A stretch of 64,000 bases of DNA from Circinella umbellata (taxonomy: Eukaryota; Mucoromycota; Mucoromycetes; Mucorales; Lichtheimiaceae): NCBI GenBank assembly GCA_025093555.1, contig JAIWNF010000091.1, forward strand, positions 53,831 to 117,830. The letters are read 5' to 3'. The translations under genes were made by a program, and so were the position numbers. Shown one piece after another: positions 46,957 through 57,312 of this stretch (its first letter is position 1; every line of letters begins with the position of its first letter). The notes beneath the pieces are model-generated. The model saw nothing but the letters and a program-made list of their open reading frames with translations, ran no database searches and was not told the origin of the DNA.

Positions 46957-47676
46957 TTAATCTTTTTCATCCATCTGAATTTCCGCACGGAAAACTGAAC
47001 GCGTGGATGGTTCGGAGGGTGGGGGTGGGGTGATTTCATTGATCAGGGTGGCGGTTTGACTTAATGTCACCCCATCTGGCAATAAGCCAACGACCTGCTC
47101 AGGAGCAAGATGCTCACGATGAGTAATTTGTCTTACGAGCGGCCGTAACCGCTCCAACAGGTCTACAGCCGAAGCTCCTGAGTTTACAACCAAAGAGCTT
47201 GACTGTAAACTGGCCAAGACCAAGTGCTCTTCCGCCGAAACTTCGGTCATTTGCGCACCGTCATTGTTATTAAGCAGATTTGACCGGCGAAGCCTTGCGA
47301 TCACCCCGGCGGCCGTTACGTCCGCAGAAACGTCCACTTGACTTGCACTGCGAACTTGGATGTCGATGCCTGAAGCAAGCCGCAGTTTTGACGCAATAAT
47401 TCGAAAACTAGCGGCACGTGCACCCCGATTGTTGGTGTAATTCACCACTTGGAACCGGCCTTGGACAACAATTGAAGTCCCATCTTCGATGTTGTTTTCA
47501 ACAACAAAAGATACCCAGTGTGGTGAGCCACACACAACTTTATAGTATACCTGGTCACAGTATACGGAAAAGGTGACAGAAGGTTGGTCAACCAACCTGT
47601 CACCTACCATTCGTTGCCTATTTCTAAACACTGGATCCCTCGTTACCACACCTTGGATGACGATTGTTGCAACCAT
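46957..47676 (-). CDS. SSB-like OB-fold protein, intact copy
   Basis: 239 aa from an uninterrupted frame with start ATG at 47676; the frame is open further to 47730 (in-frame ATGs at 47730 and 47703), but only the inner ATG aligns with the paralog at 43433-44142. What is seen: VATIVIQGVVTRDPVFRNRQ, VTFSVYCDQVYYKVVCG, EDGTSIVVQGRFQVVNYTNN and ARAASFRIIASKLRL over residues 1-110, the layout of an SSB OB fold. A variable, hydrophobic-patterned C-terminal half and the acidic end IQMDEKD follow. Bacterial/mitochondrial-type SSBs coat single-stranded DNA. Here the lack of an organelle signal, the duplicate copy and the transposon surroundings point to a mobile-element role. The gene is visibly more GC-rich than its flanks. 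Family assignment rests on motif pattern only. Confidence 0.62.
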   Translation of the reverse strand: MVATIVIQGVVTRDPVFRNRQRMVGDRLVDQPSVTFSVYCDQVYYKVVCGSPHWVSFVVENNIEDGTSIVVQGRFQVVNYTNNRGARAASFRIIASKLRLASGIDIQVRSASQVDVSADVTAAGVIARLRRSNLLNNNDGAQMTEVSAEEHLVLASLQSSSLVVNSGASAVDLLERLRPLVRQITHREHLAPEQVVGLLPDGVTLSQTATLINEITPPPPSEPSTRSVFRAEIQMDEKD

Positions 47677-48002
47677 AGCTATAAGTCTGGCACAAATATT
47701 CTCCATTTTATTAGTATAATTATGTATCATACATGCATTGGTTTCTTTTCTTATATTGTAACTTACAACAGAGAAATCTGTTAATGATGATATTTTTTTT
47801 AAAAAAATTCTGCTATATATATAGGTTTTGAAATTTAGTCATGTTACCCACTGGAGATACACAGGTTACACTGTCTGTCAAAACACCTGTTATTAGATAA
47901 ATTAAGTAATAGCGTGCCATTCGTAACCAAAACACAGCCTTGGCTGCTGAAGGATTTCAGTGAAATGAAACATACCGATCCGCCCATAATAAGGCTGCTA
48001 AG
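47677..48002. other. Divergent spacer with degraded 5' part of the acidic-motif gene
   Basis: Between the SSB-like gene and the plus-strand gene at 48003. At about 47918-48002 the plus strand encodes QNTALAAEGFQ, a TGA, then NETYRSAHNKAAK in frame with the gene. The second copy at 61693 has a similar LAAEQ block, so this is probably the damaged upstream part of the coding region. Confidence 0.4.
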
Positions 48003-48617
48003 ATGGCGATTATGGCATACGTTGAAAGCCTTCGACGATATGACATTCAAGGCGATCGATTGTCGAAGAAGATTTATTCTTTTTTTGACAATCAACGCAC
48101 AAAATCTCACCAATCAGTTGAGCGTGCAGAAAAACGGAAGACGTCCAATCGACTTAATACTCGTTGTCCTGCTGTAAGGAAAAAAATATTACGTGATTAA
48201 AAAAGAGACAGTAGACTAACAAATATTGTAGGAAAAAGATCGTAGGTTGAAGGCATTCCAACTTCATCAGGCTCGATTGCAAGAGTCTTACCCTGGAGCA
48301 GAGGCGTTGCTTCAACCAGGGTATATGTCTGACGAAGAGACAGATGACGAGTATGAAGGGAAGGTTGGAAAGCGTGTGGTAGTTTGGCAACCACAATGGA
48401 GGAATGAGAAAGTATGTATATTTACCTTAATAATTTTATATATGCTTTTTGATTAATTCTGACTTTTGATGTTTAGGCAAATGAACTTTTAAGACATTTT
48501 GACCAGTTGGCACCTCCTTCAGATGCTACTAGATTGGTGAAAAGATTTGGTGGTGTTCGTGTGGTTGTGCTGAGTAGTGAAGAACAACAAAAGTTGGGGG
48601 GCTGGATAGCCGTTTAA
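48003..48617 (+). CDS. Acidic-motif accessory gene paired with Plavaka transposase, copy 1
   Basis: Exons 48003-48173, 48232-48411 and 48477-48617 give 163 aa from the first usable ATG; an upstream in-frame TGA suggests that the true N-terminus is lost. What is seen: a basic helical N-terminal part (SVERAEKRKTSNRL), a central helix (RLKAFQLHQARLQESYPGAE), the acidic motif GYMSDEETDDEYEG, then VVVWQPQWRNEKANELLRHF. The copy at 61693-62626 shares the basic region, a PxAGxxxLL helix, MSDEESDDE, a VLRPTYRS-type segment and the last two intron positions (phase 0, the last just before Ala-Asn). No known domain is recognised. In both copies the gene points at the 3' end of a Plavaka transposase gene, so it may be the element's second gene, perhaps a DNA-binding helper like TnpA of plant CACTA elements. 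That role is inference. Confidence 0.6.
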
Positions 48618-49333
48618 AATAAAAGTTTGTTTGTATTCTGTATCACCATTTGGTATATAAGCTTTTTTTTCTTGTGTAATATCTATTTGGGGGAAGCAGC
48701 TGTTCGGAATTGTTTTTTTTTCCTCACTACTTCTTAATCACCGATTCTTTTTTTTTCTTATTTACTCAACGACATTGATAAATGAGTATATACAAGAACA
48801 TATAATAATGTCAACATATAACTGGGGAAGAGCAACCAATCAAGATGTTTTTTGCTCCTGGCTTTTCGTTGTTGATATATCAATAATGTATTCGTTTTAA
48901 TTTTTTTTTTCAAAACTAGATTGAAGTCATCTGCAGCTGTTCTTGATATATTCAGCATATTTTTTTTTCAAACATGTAATAGTTGGAAAGATGGAGGATT
49001 ATACTTCAACATGAAGAACCTTTTATGAAGGTAATGACTTATTTTTGTTTTCAATGATGATATAAAAAGCTTCTAACCAAATAATTTCTTTTTTTTTTCT
49101 ATCCAGTTTCTCACAGAATATATTAAATAGAATTATTCCTATGCCTTAAAATGCCCACAATACACTATGATGAATACTATTCGAATTTGAAGGATATAAA
49201 GAAGAGGTAATAATGTGAAAATATGAAATGGTTCGAAAATGGGAAGATGTTGACTTATAAAATAGTTCGAAAAAAAGGAAAAGGTTATGATATGGAATGA
49301 TTTAAAAAAGTGGAAAATGGGAGATAGTGTTTT
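48618..49333. other. Spacer between the convergent accessory gene and transposase
   Basis: About 700 bp of AT-rich sequence between the two stop codons. No gene is seen. Confidence 0.45.
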
Positions 49334-52300
49334 TTATGCTAACAGTTTTTTTGGCAATGAAATAACAACGGTTCTAGCATTTGCACTTCTTTGGGCGCCA
49401 TATTTTACAACAGCAACTTGCCCATACAAACGATGAACTGGTACAACACAATCCATAGCTTCGACACGAAAACTGCTGCACCAAGTTTCCAGAAAAGGAT
49501 CTAGGAATCGTCTACCATCGTTATCACCATGAATATTACACCATCGTACAAATGCAAAAACATGCTCTGTTGGAGCACCATCGACTACTTGAACATGTCG
49601 AAAAAAAACTGGATTTCACATGGCCAAGCCATTGCTTCATCACGGTCATCAGCATGGAACAATACTTGCGCATAAGCACCACGTCGTGATCTTGCTTCAA
49701 CACTACGGTAATTTTGATCCATCATTGTTATTGGTTTCATCTTATTATACTGATTACTGACAAAAAGACGGCCTTCACCAGCATTTGTATAGTGAACGAG
49801 ATGATCACCATATACAACACGATAAAAATCCAACAAAAAATTGTAAAGTCGCTCAGGCATAAAGGCTGTAGGTCCATAGGAGAGAGGATATGCATCTGGC
49901 GGTAACGGTTCGCTTCTAGTAACATGACTAGCACGTGAAATATCAATCGGCAATGCATAAAACTCGTGTGGATCAAAATGATGATGGAAGAGCGATTCAA
50001 ATGACCGAACAAAATCACGAGCACCAGTCTTCTGCAAAAACCGTTTCATGAACGTCATTTCGAACGAGTCCTTTTGATTGGTGTCAATATCCTTTAAATA
50101 GCCATTATATCGCTCATATGAAAATGCCCAATATGCGTATAGCGGTCCAAAGTCTTCGATCGTCGAATCTAAATGCAAATGAAGATGCATATTAGGCGTG
50201 ATCTCCTCTGCACCATATAGTCGTTGAACACCAATACAAAACTGCAACAATAAATTATTTGATTCTTCCACGTCATCCATAGTAATTGATGGTTTAACCA
50301 TCAAACGGCACGCATCAACAAACAACAACCAGTTCTGTAAATGGACACGAGGAAGATGACCATCGAGTACAAGTGGAGAATAAACGAGACACCCACGACT
50401 TCCAATCATTAGCAGTCATGAAAAGGAAGCGACTTGCGATTTTCTGCTTCAAGGTAACATAGTCAGGAGGAAGAACAATACCATCTGCCAATATTTGCAT
50501 CTGTTTGAGGTCATTATCAGTAATCAAATCGTTATTAATCCACACCGTTATCATGCGCTTTGCAGTTCCAAGAAACAAGTTATGCATTGGGTCGATAATT
50601 GTGGAACGAACAGGATCAAAATATTGAAGTCGGTGCAATTCCGACCACCTAGTTCCATTTTGACGCTCAAGTTCCCGCCGTGCAGCCATTGTTTCAGCGT
50701 TACGCCATTGTTCAGCAAAAATACGATTATTATCCCAGGTTCGTAATTCCCAGTTGTCAAGATCAAAGCCAGAGTAGTCGATGTTGGTTGTTCCAGGAAA
50801 AACAGAAAACTGACGAGCGCATTTATGACAGGCACAAAAACTTGCATGGGATGTGAAACCGCTTGTTTTACGAGCAGCAGGTATATCACAAGCATTAATA
50901 AATAACGCCAATCGAACACGAGTACCCTGGGGATGTGTATTTGTCCTGATTGTTTTTCCACCATACCACTCCAACAATTCATTAACTAAAGGTCGAAGGT
51001 AGTTGTTGATATCAGATGTACATGCTTCTCGTAGACCTGGCATTACACCAACAAGGATGACATTTTCTGTCTTGAATCGTTCGGATCGAGGGAGATTGTT
51101 GATTGTTAAATAAATGGCGCCAACAGAGTATGTCGAGTTTAAAAATGGACCAAACCAATCAATATTCAGAGTCAATAATAATGATCGATGTTGATCAACA
51201 AATGGAGTACCGTCGTTACCAGGAAACTCTCGCCACATATCACCATCAAATACATCAAAAAAACTGTCTTCCACACGTCTACGGATTCGCCATTCCTCGA
51301 TTTTTTGTTCAAAACCTGGCCGCAAAAACAACCTCTCAATACTTGCAGACAAAGGTTGATAAGCAAATTATTTGATGGGTTTCCAATGATTACCGATGGT
51401 TCTGAACAAACTATTGCTACATGTATTGGGATAATGAATATCATTATTGGGACAAGTAGTAGGACAGTTTGGGTCAGACAAAAAGGAATAAACAATGGCA
51501 GTTGGAGCAAGACACGTATTTTCGTAAACTGTCAGTTAATGCAGAAAACCCAGTAATACGACGCAAAGTTGCAAGTGAAGTAGGAATGGATATACCAGGC
51601 TGTAAGTCACCAAGAAGAATATTTAAAATTCGATGATGATGGAAGATAAATGTTCTGACACAAAATGAACTTGGAACAACACAAGAAAGATGACGACGAG
51701 AACAAGAGGATGAGGATAGTTATGTACGTCTGGGATAACGGAGGGAGGAGGACCATGGTACGTATCTGTTTTTTTTTTTTTGCAATAATAATAAATAGAA
51801 TATGGTCAGTATATTGCTATGAGCACAATAAAATTATTATTATTTTCAACCAACCTTGATCAATGTTAATCATTCCATTTTCATTGCCGAGATCATTGTC
51901 ACCAAACTCAATGTCTTCAGCATTCATTACAACTCCATCGTCATTCTCTTCGCCATTCCCAACGTCAATGTCATCAGTAGCGAACACATTATCTTCAGGA
52001 GACAGAGGAGCCCGTTGATAATTTGAAGTGGTACCTATTTTATTACAATGAAATAATAAATAATCTATTGATGCAACTACTATACGAGCTATAAAATTAT
52101 ATCTTACTATGAGAGGAGGGACTCGACATATCACCATCAATATCCATACTATCATCTGCTAGAAAAGAACTTTCTGGTTGCAAATTGGCGACGGTGTTAT
52201 TCACTACGTATTAATCACACAGAATTATTTACAAGTTATTAAAGAATGTTAAGTATATTTGAAACCATACCATTATGTGAGATAGTATCTCTAGCATTTC

Positions 52301-52421
52301 TTAAAGTGCGAGTTTGATGATAGTCTCGCACTCGGCTTGTCACCATCTGGAAACCGGGTGTTGTTGCTGAACAATGTTCACAAAAACAGGCAACCATATT
52401 CTCATGGCGATTACGCTCCAT
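49334..52421 (-). pseudogene. Plavaka-type (CACTA/EnSpm, tnp2) transposase, degraded copy 1
   Basis: Read from 52421 downward. The N-terminus MERNRHENMVACFCEHCS with a later H/R-rich stretch is a zinc-finger-like start; acidic exons follow at about 52200-51850. The core carries HPLVLVVIFLVLFQVHFVSE, LRRITGFSALTDSLRKYVSC, a Cys-rich knot, RLFLRPGFEQKIEEWRIR, LTLNIDWFGPF, NNLPRSERFKTENVILVGVM and IIDPMHNLFLGTAKRMITVW, the tnp2 catalytic region. The C-terminal part has MHLHLHLDSTIEDFGPLYAYW and FSYERYNGYLKDIDTN. Damage seen: an in-frame TAA at 51370-51368, frameshifts near 51640 and 51480 and at about 50375, and one more at a T-run near 49605. This copy cannot make a full transposase. Family assignment is by these conserved blocks. 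Confidence 0.85.
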
Positions 52422-53146
52422 TATGTAAAAAAAAAGATCAAGAACGATCAGTCGAACTCACAATTGTTAAACGCTGCCGCTATTTATATTAACTTTGACA
52501 CATTACATAATAGCGTCCGTCACAAATGATATATTTTATTACACGTTTCAATAATATACATTTACGTTTGTGAATTTATGGGGGGAGGGTCGGTCTTTTT
52601 TATTGTCTGAAATGGGCATAACAAATATAGTTCGAGTAATATTCGTGCATTCAATAATAATATAATATAATAAAAAACATATGTCATGTATTAGGCATAT
52701 TGAAACTAAAACAAAAAGTAAATCTATCATCGTAGGATAGGAAATTATATGTCAAAGATAAATATAGATTTATCTTAATAATATAGAATATTCTTTTTAT
52801 ATTTGTTTTTTTTTCTTGACAAAAAAAAATAAAGAAGCAATAAAAGAGTAACACAATAAAAGAGTAGCGCAATAAAAAAGCAACGCAATAAAAAAAACTA
52901 TTTAAATCCTTTCTTATTATGGTAAACGAGATCTGTAATACATGTGTTAAAGAGAGCTGAAAAAAAAAGTTGGGGGATGTATATGTGAAAGAATAAGAAT
53001 AATGATGAATCATGACATATTATAGATTAGCACTCTTTTTTATAAAAAATCAAAAATAGTTTTGCTAATATAAAAGGAAATCAAGGAACACAATTACCCT
53101 ATTTGGGCTGTTACACATATTGCATCTTTTTTTTTTCTTTTTTTTT
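52422..53146. other. AT-rich spacer between Plavaka and Helitron remnants
   Basis: Contains three imperfect tandem units of an ACGCAATAAAA-type repeat at about 52848-52897. Probably includes the upstream terminal region of the Plavaka copy. No gene is seen. Confidence 0.45.
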
Positions 53147-54643
53147 TCAAACAACTTGATAGCAAACTAGAAGGCTGTTTTCAAAGAACTTGATATCAAC
53201 TTTTTCACGCAGTGCCATTCCATTATAAAGCTCAACGCGTAATTGCCTCTGATTTGACCGATAATAGTGCATACGTCTATGCTCAATCTTTGCATACATA
53301 TCAACAACATACTGATGCCAGAGCCGACCATACAAATGTAACAAAGCTTGATTTCGTTCTTGGATCTGATGAGCATAGAATTGACGAACAGAAACAGTGT
53401 GTTGACGACCATGTCTTTGTTGATCTGGTTCTCGCACTAATGACTGTTGACCAGAAGAGGAATTCCCTCACTCCACCCAGTTTCACCATTGGGAAACATC
53501 AGCACATAATGAAGTGGATCATACAAACTGCTAGTCTCATTGATCCGCTCCATTCTTCTATCATGACGAAACAAAACAACATCGCGATGAGTAGCTTCTT
53601 CACCTGGGTTATCCACAATAAGAACAGCGATCTCATTAGCAGTAGGAGCTGCATATTGTCTACCACGTCGCTAATCGCCTGAGATACGAATGTTCAAGTT
53701 AATATTTGGTGTTTCGCATAAACGATTAGCAGCAGTTTGGAAAGTTTGAACATGCGGATTGTGTTGCTCGAGCATTTCCTGTACATTGATTAACATCATA
53801 TCCATCAATCCTGCATCTAAATTATATTATAAAAAAAATAGAGACACCATAATGGAACATAACAGTATTATACCTAAAACTATATCGAAATTATAAATAC
53901 TAACTTGGAAAAACTGATTGTCTGATGGCGAATTGCTCTTCAGAATCGTATATATATATTTGAGCAAAATGGGGTGGACGGCCTGCTTGTGGTTCAAGTG
54001 GAGCAATTTAATGATATACAGATCCTTGGATCTGAAAACAATAAGCACCTCCTCTTAAATTCGTATAATTCTCGTCAATGTGATCAACACCAAGAGAAGC
54101 AAAGGCAAAAACGCCATTGTAAAGTCGGATCTCATCGCGAAATCTGGATGATTCTTGATTCGTCCCAGTGAACAAAGCATACAGCAGTTCAGAAGGACGT
54201 GAAACTGGTGGAAGGTCAACAACCCCATACCCACAACAAATGCTATACACATAAGTACCATCAGCATTTCTGCGGCGTCTTTCCCAAGGCCATACACGGG
54301 CATCACACGCACTACATTGAGCACTCATCGCTGGTAAAACATGACGATGTTGATGTTCTGAAGTTGGATCAGACACAACATCTCTCCCAGCAGTTGAAAT
54401 TTCTTCGAATTGACTTTGATAACCAACAGGAATCCGAGGTCTTCTAGCAGGTCTGCCAGCACCACGACCGCGAAAAGTACCAAGATCAACACAACCAACA
54501 AAGTTACCATCAGCGCGTACCTGAATTGTCAACAGTCAGTTATAATTAGATCTCCATTGAATTGAATGAATTAAAAAGTAAAAACTCACAACAGCATCAG
54601 TAGTAGCATTAACAGATAGATTGGCGTTTTGAATTTCGCTCAT
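53147..54643 (-). pseudogene. Helitron N-terminal domain remnant (Helitron_like_N), truncated and frameshifted
   Basis: Start MSEIQNANLSVNATTDAV at 54643, a GTGAGT intron, then from 54520 the block VRADGNFVGCVDLGTFRGRG, HRHVLPAMSAQCSACDARVW, SICCGYGVVDLPPVSRPSEL, FRDEIRLYNGVFAFASLGVD and GGAYCFQIQGSVYH. After this comes PPHFAQIYIYDSEEQFAIRQ, then QEMLEQHNPHVQTFQTAANR, PTANEIAVLIVDNPGEEATH, YDPLHYVLMFPNGETGWSEG and LLHLYGRLWHQYVVDMYAKI, ending at 53147. This is the typical order of the N-terminal region of fungal Helitron Rep-helicases. Several blocks sit in different frames with stops between them, for example around 53680 and 53460. The HUH nuclease and the helicase are missing downstream, so the element is dead. 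Confidence 0.85.
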
Positions 54644-57312
54644 TTTAAGAATGTTCAATAATATGAAGTATTGAAGTTTAGGGACAACAAATAATATTGT
54701 ATGTAAATATGCAGAAAAAAATTATTTTCGAGGTTGTGGCAGTAAGATAAAAATCAGTTGGGTTGGAAAAAGAAGCCTAATCCATATAAGGAAGGTAATT
54801 TTATTGAATTGTTTATTATATATAAGATGTAAACAAAAGAGCATGAAAAATCAACTATAAACCTATTAACATTATATAATTTTCTTCAAAAATAAGACAG
54901 AATAAATAAACTAAATTAATTTTAAGCTAACAATAATCAAAATTATCTTTATATATTTCTAGTAAATTATAAATTGCTGTTTATAAAAAAGCTGTTATGA
55001 TACAATATATAGTAAAGTTAATTTATAATATAATATGTCTAAAGATAAATCAGCTAATCGCTCGATTTTAATTATATGCATATAATAATAAACTTTCTAA
55101 AATATTATTGTCATTACAATTAACGCACTCCTAAATAATAATCAATAGCAATGCATACACAAATATATTTATAATGTCCATTAAATGTAAATAAACATTC
55201 ATAGGTACATTTCTTTTATATGGTTAGTAAAGTGCATATTGCTAAGTACAATAATTGCTATATCGGTTATCAATAGTATACGTAACACAAGAAAGATATT
55301 ATAACTGTAACAAAATGAGTGAAAAAGAATTAATATTCCTAGGTAAGCGCAATATGTAACAAAAATATTTTTTATTGATATGAAAATTTACCATAATTTC
55401 TTTCTCCATTATTATGATATAATTTTTATGAGTAATATTTTTATGTTATAGAAAATATAAATGAACAGCTAGAAATATAAAGTATTGCTATTTACATTAC
55501 AAGCCAGTATATATATAATATAATATATATAAATTTGTTACTATATCGCCCTTTTGGAACTATTGAGAGGATTTGAGATTTTTTTTTTCGCTTTACTTTT
55601 GTAATTACATTATTCCATAGTGACAAATGTTTTGACTTTGAAAAATAATATAATAATGTAGTGTATGTGACTATGTAATAAGTGCCTCTTTCCAAATACT
55701 TGGTACTTATCCATTCTAGTTGTCTGTATAAATAGAACTATTGGAAGTTTGGGTGTAGAAAGACACGAAAATGACAAAAGGAGTAAAGAAAGGTTAGGAA
55801 AATTAATACGAAAGAGCATTCTTTATTATTTCTTCTCTAATATTTTTATTCAAATGTGTATATGTAACTTTTTTTTCTATTCCTCCACATTTTATTAATC
55901 TTAATTTGTTTCATATGTATAATTAAAACAATAACAAACTGTTGTTGATTCAAGTAAAAGTAAAAATAAAGACGAAGTCGATCCATTATCAAATTCGTCA
56001 CGAGGATCGATCCATGTCACCGAAATAAATAGTGATATTCCAATTCTATATTATTTTCATGACAAATAGCATTCGAAATCATCAATTCATCAAGAAGAAA
56101 TTGATCCATTGTCTATTTTATTGAAAGAAAAGGACAATTATTTAAAAAAAGAGAGATACTTGTGCAAAACATAAAAACAAAGTCAATCTACCATCAAATC
56201 CGTCACGAGGATCGATCCATGTCACCGAAATGATAGCGATATTTCAATTCTATATTATTTTCATTACAAATAACATTCGAAATCATCAATTCATCAAGAA
56301 CAAGTTGATCCATTGTCTATTTTATTGAAATAAAAGAATAATTATTTAAAAAAAGAGAGATACTTCTGCAAAACATAAAAACAAAGTCGATCCACCATCA
56401 AATCTATCACGAGGATCGATCCACGTCACCAAAATGAATAGTGATATTTCAATTCTATATATTATTTTTATTACAAATAACATTCAAAATCATCAATTCA
56501 TCAAGAAGAAGTTGATCCATTGTCTATTTTATTAAAGGAAAAAGATAATTATTTAAAAAAAGGGAGAAACACGTACAAAAAATAAAAGTAAAGTCGATCC
56601 ACTATCAAATCCGTCACGAGGATTGATCCAAGTCACCGAAACCACATCGTAATCTACCCAGTCTGTTGACTCACATTTCTTAGAATTATTCATAATTCAA
56701 TCGTCTTTCATACTTCTCATTTTTTTCATATATCGAATATCCACTAAGCTAGTGATAGATTGCTTTTATGTAGACCCGAAAAGCCACAACACATCTCCTT
56801 TCATATTACAATAACATGTAATACAATATAATCTTTGAACTGGTTCTTTCAGGTAACTTTAATATAAAAAAAATAAAAACCTAAATACTATACCTGGAAT
56901 ATATTTAGGTAAGAAGCGAACCACGCCTAACTGTTAGTACGTATCTATAAACAGTAGTAAATGTTATTTATAGTTGATTTACTAAGCCGCCAAAATCATC
57001 CTAGGTTCTTCTTAACTAATATTCTCATTTTTGATAACCGGGTTCGTTAATGATTAGAAAAGTCATAATACTTGTAGTGGACACAAGATGGACAGCTGTA
57101 CCATATGAGGTAGCATGTTGGTAATAAATTATAATAATAGGATAGTCTATCCATAAAAAAGAGCGTTAATAAAAAAATAAGGAGTTAATAAATACAGAAT
57201 AATAATGAGAATAATAAGAAAGAACAGAAAGAGAAAAAGAAAAAGAAAAATTCAGTATCATAAAGAAAGATGTTAGTATGAGGATAGGAATGTAAGGTCA
57301 AAGACATATTAA
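54644..57312. other. 2.7-kb AT-rich region holding a 205-bp tandem repeat
   Basis: The first 1.2 kb are AT-rich with no gene. A minisatellite-like array lies at about 55,945-56,660. The rest is AT-rich downstream sequence of the KDZ remnant. Confidence 0.5.
55945..56660. repeat. Tandem repeat, period about 205 bp, 3 to 3.5 copies
   Basis: The landmark CGTCACGAGGATCGATCCAT recurs at 55996, 56201, about 56404 and 56612 with small changes, so the period is 204-208 bp. Each unit also carries CATCAATTCATCAAGAA, GTTGATCCATTGTCTATTTT and AATTATTTAAAAAAAG. The units contain the 10-bp palindrome GGATCGATCC, changed to GGATTGATCC in the last copy. No frame is shared between units, so it is not a protein repeat. 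Confidence 0.9.

Noticed and set aside
47584..48113. Opposite-strand and out-of-frame ORFs around the accessory gene
   Set aside because: They overlap the better-supported SSB-like gene and accessory gene and show no similarity between the two accessory copies.
55316..55480. Tiny two-exon frame starting MSEKELIFL and ending after 18 codons
   Set aside because: It splices cleanly but is too short to distinguish from chance, and nothing around it supports a gene.
55945..56660. CRISPR-like repeat array
   Set aside because: The unit is about 205 bp without short conserved repeats separated by unique spacers, and the genome is eukaryotic.
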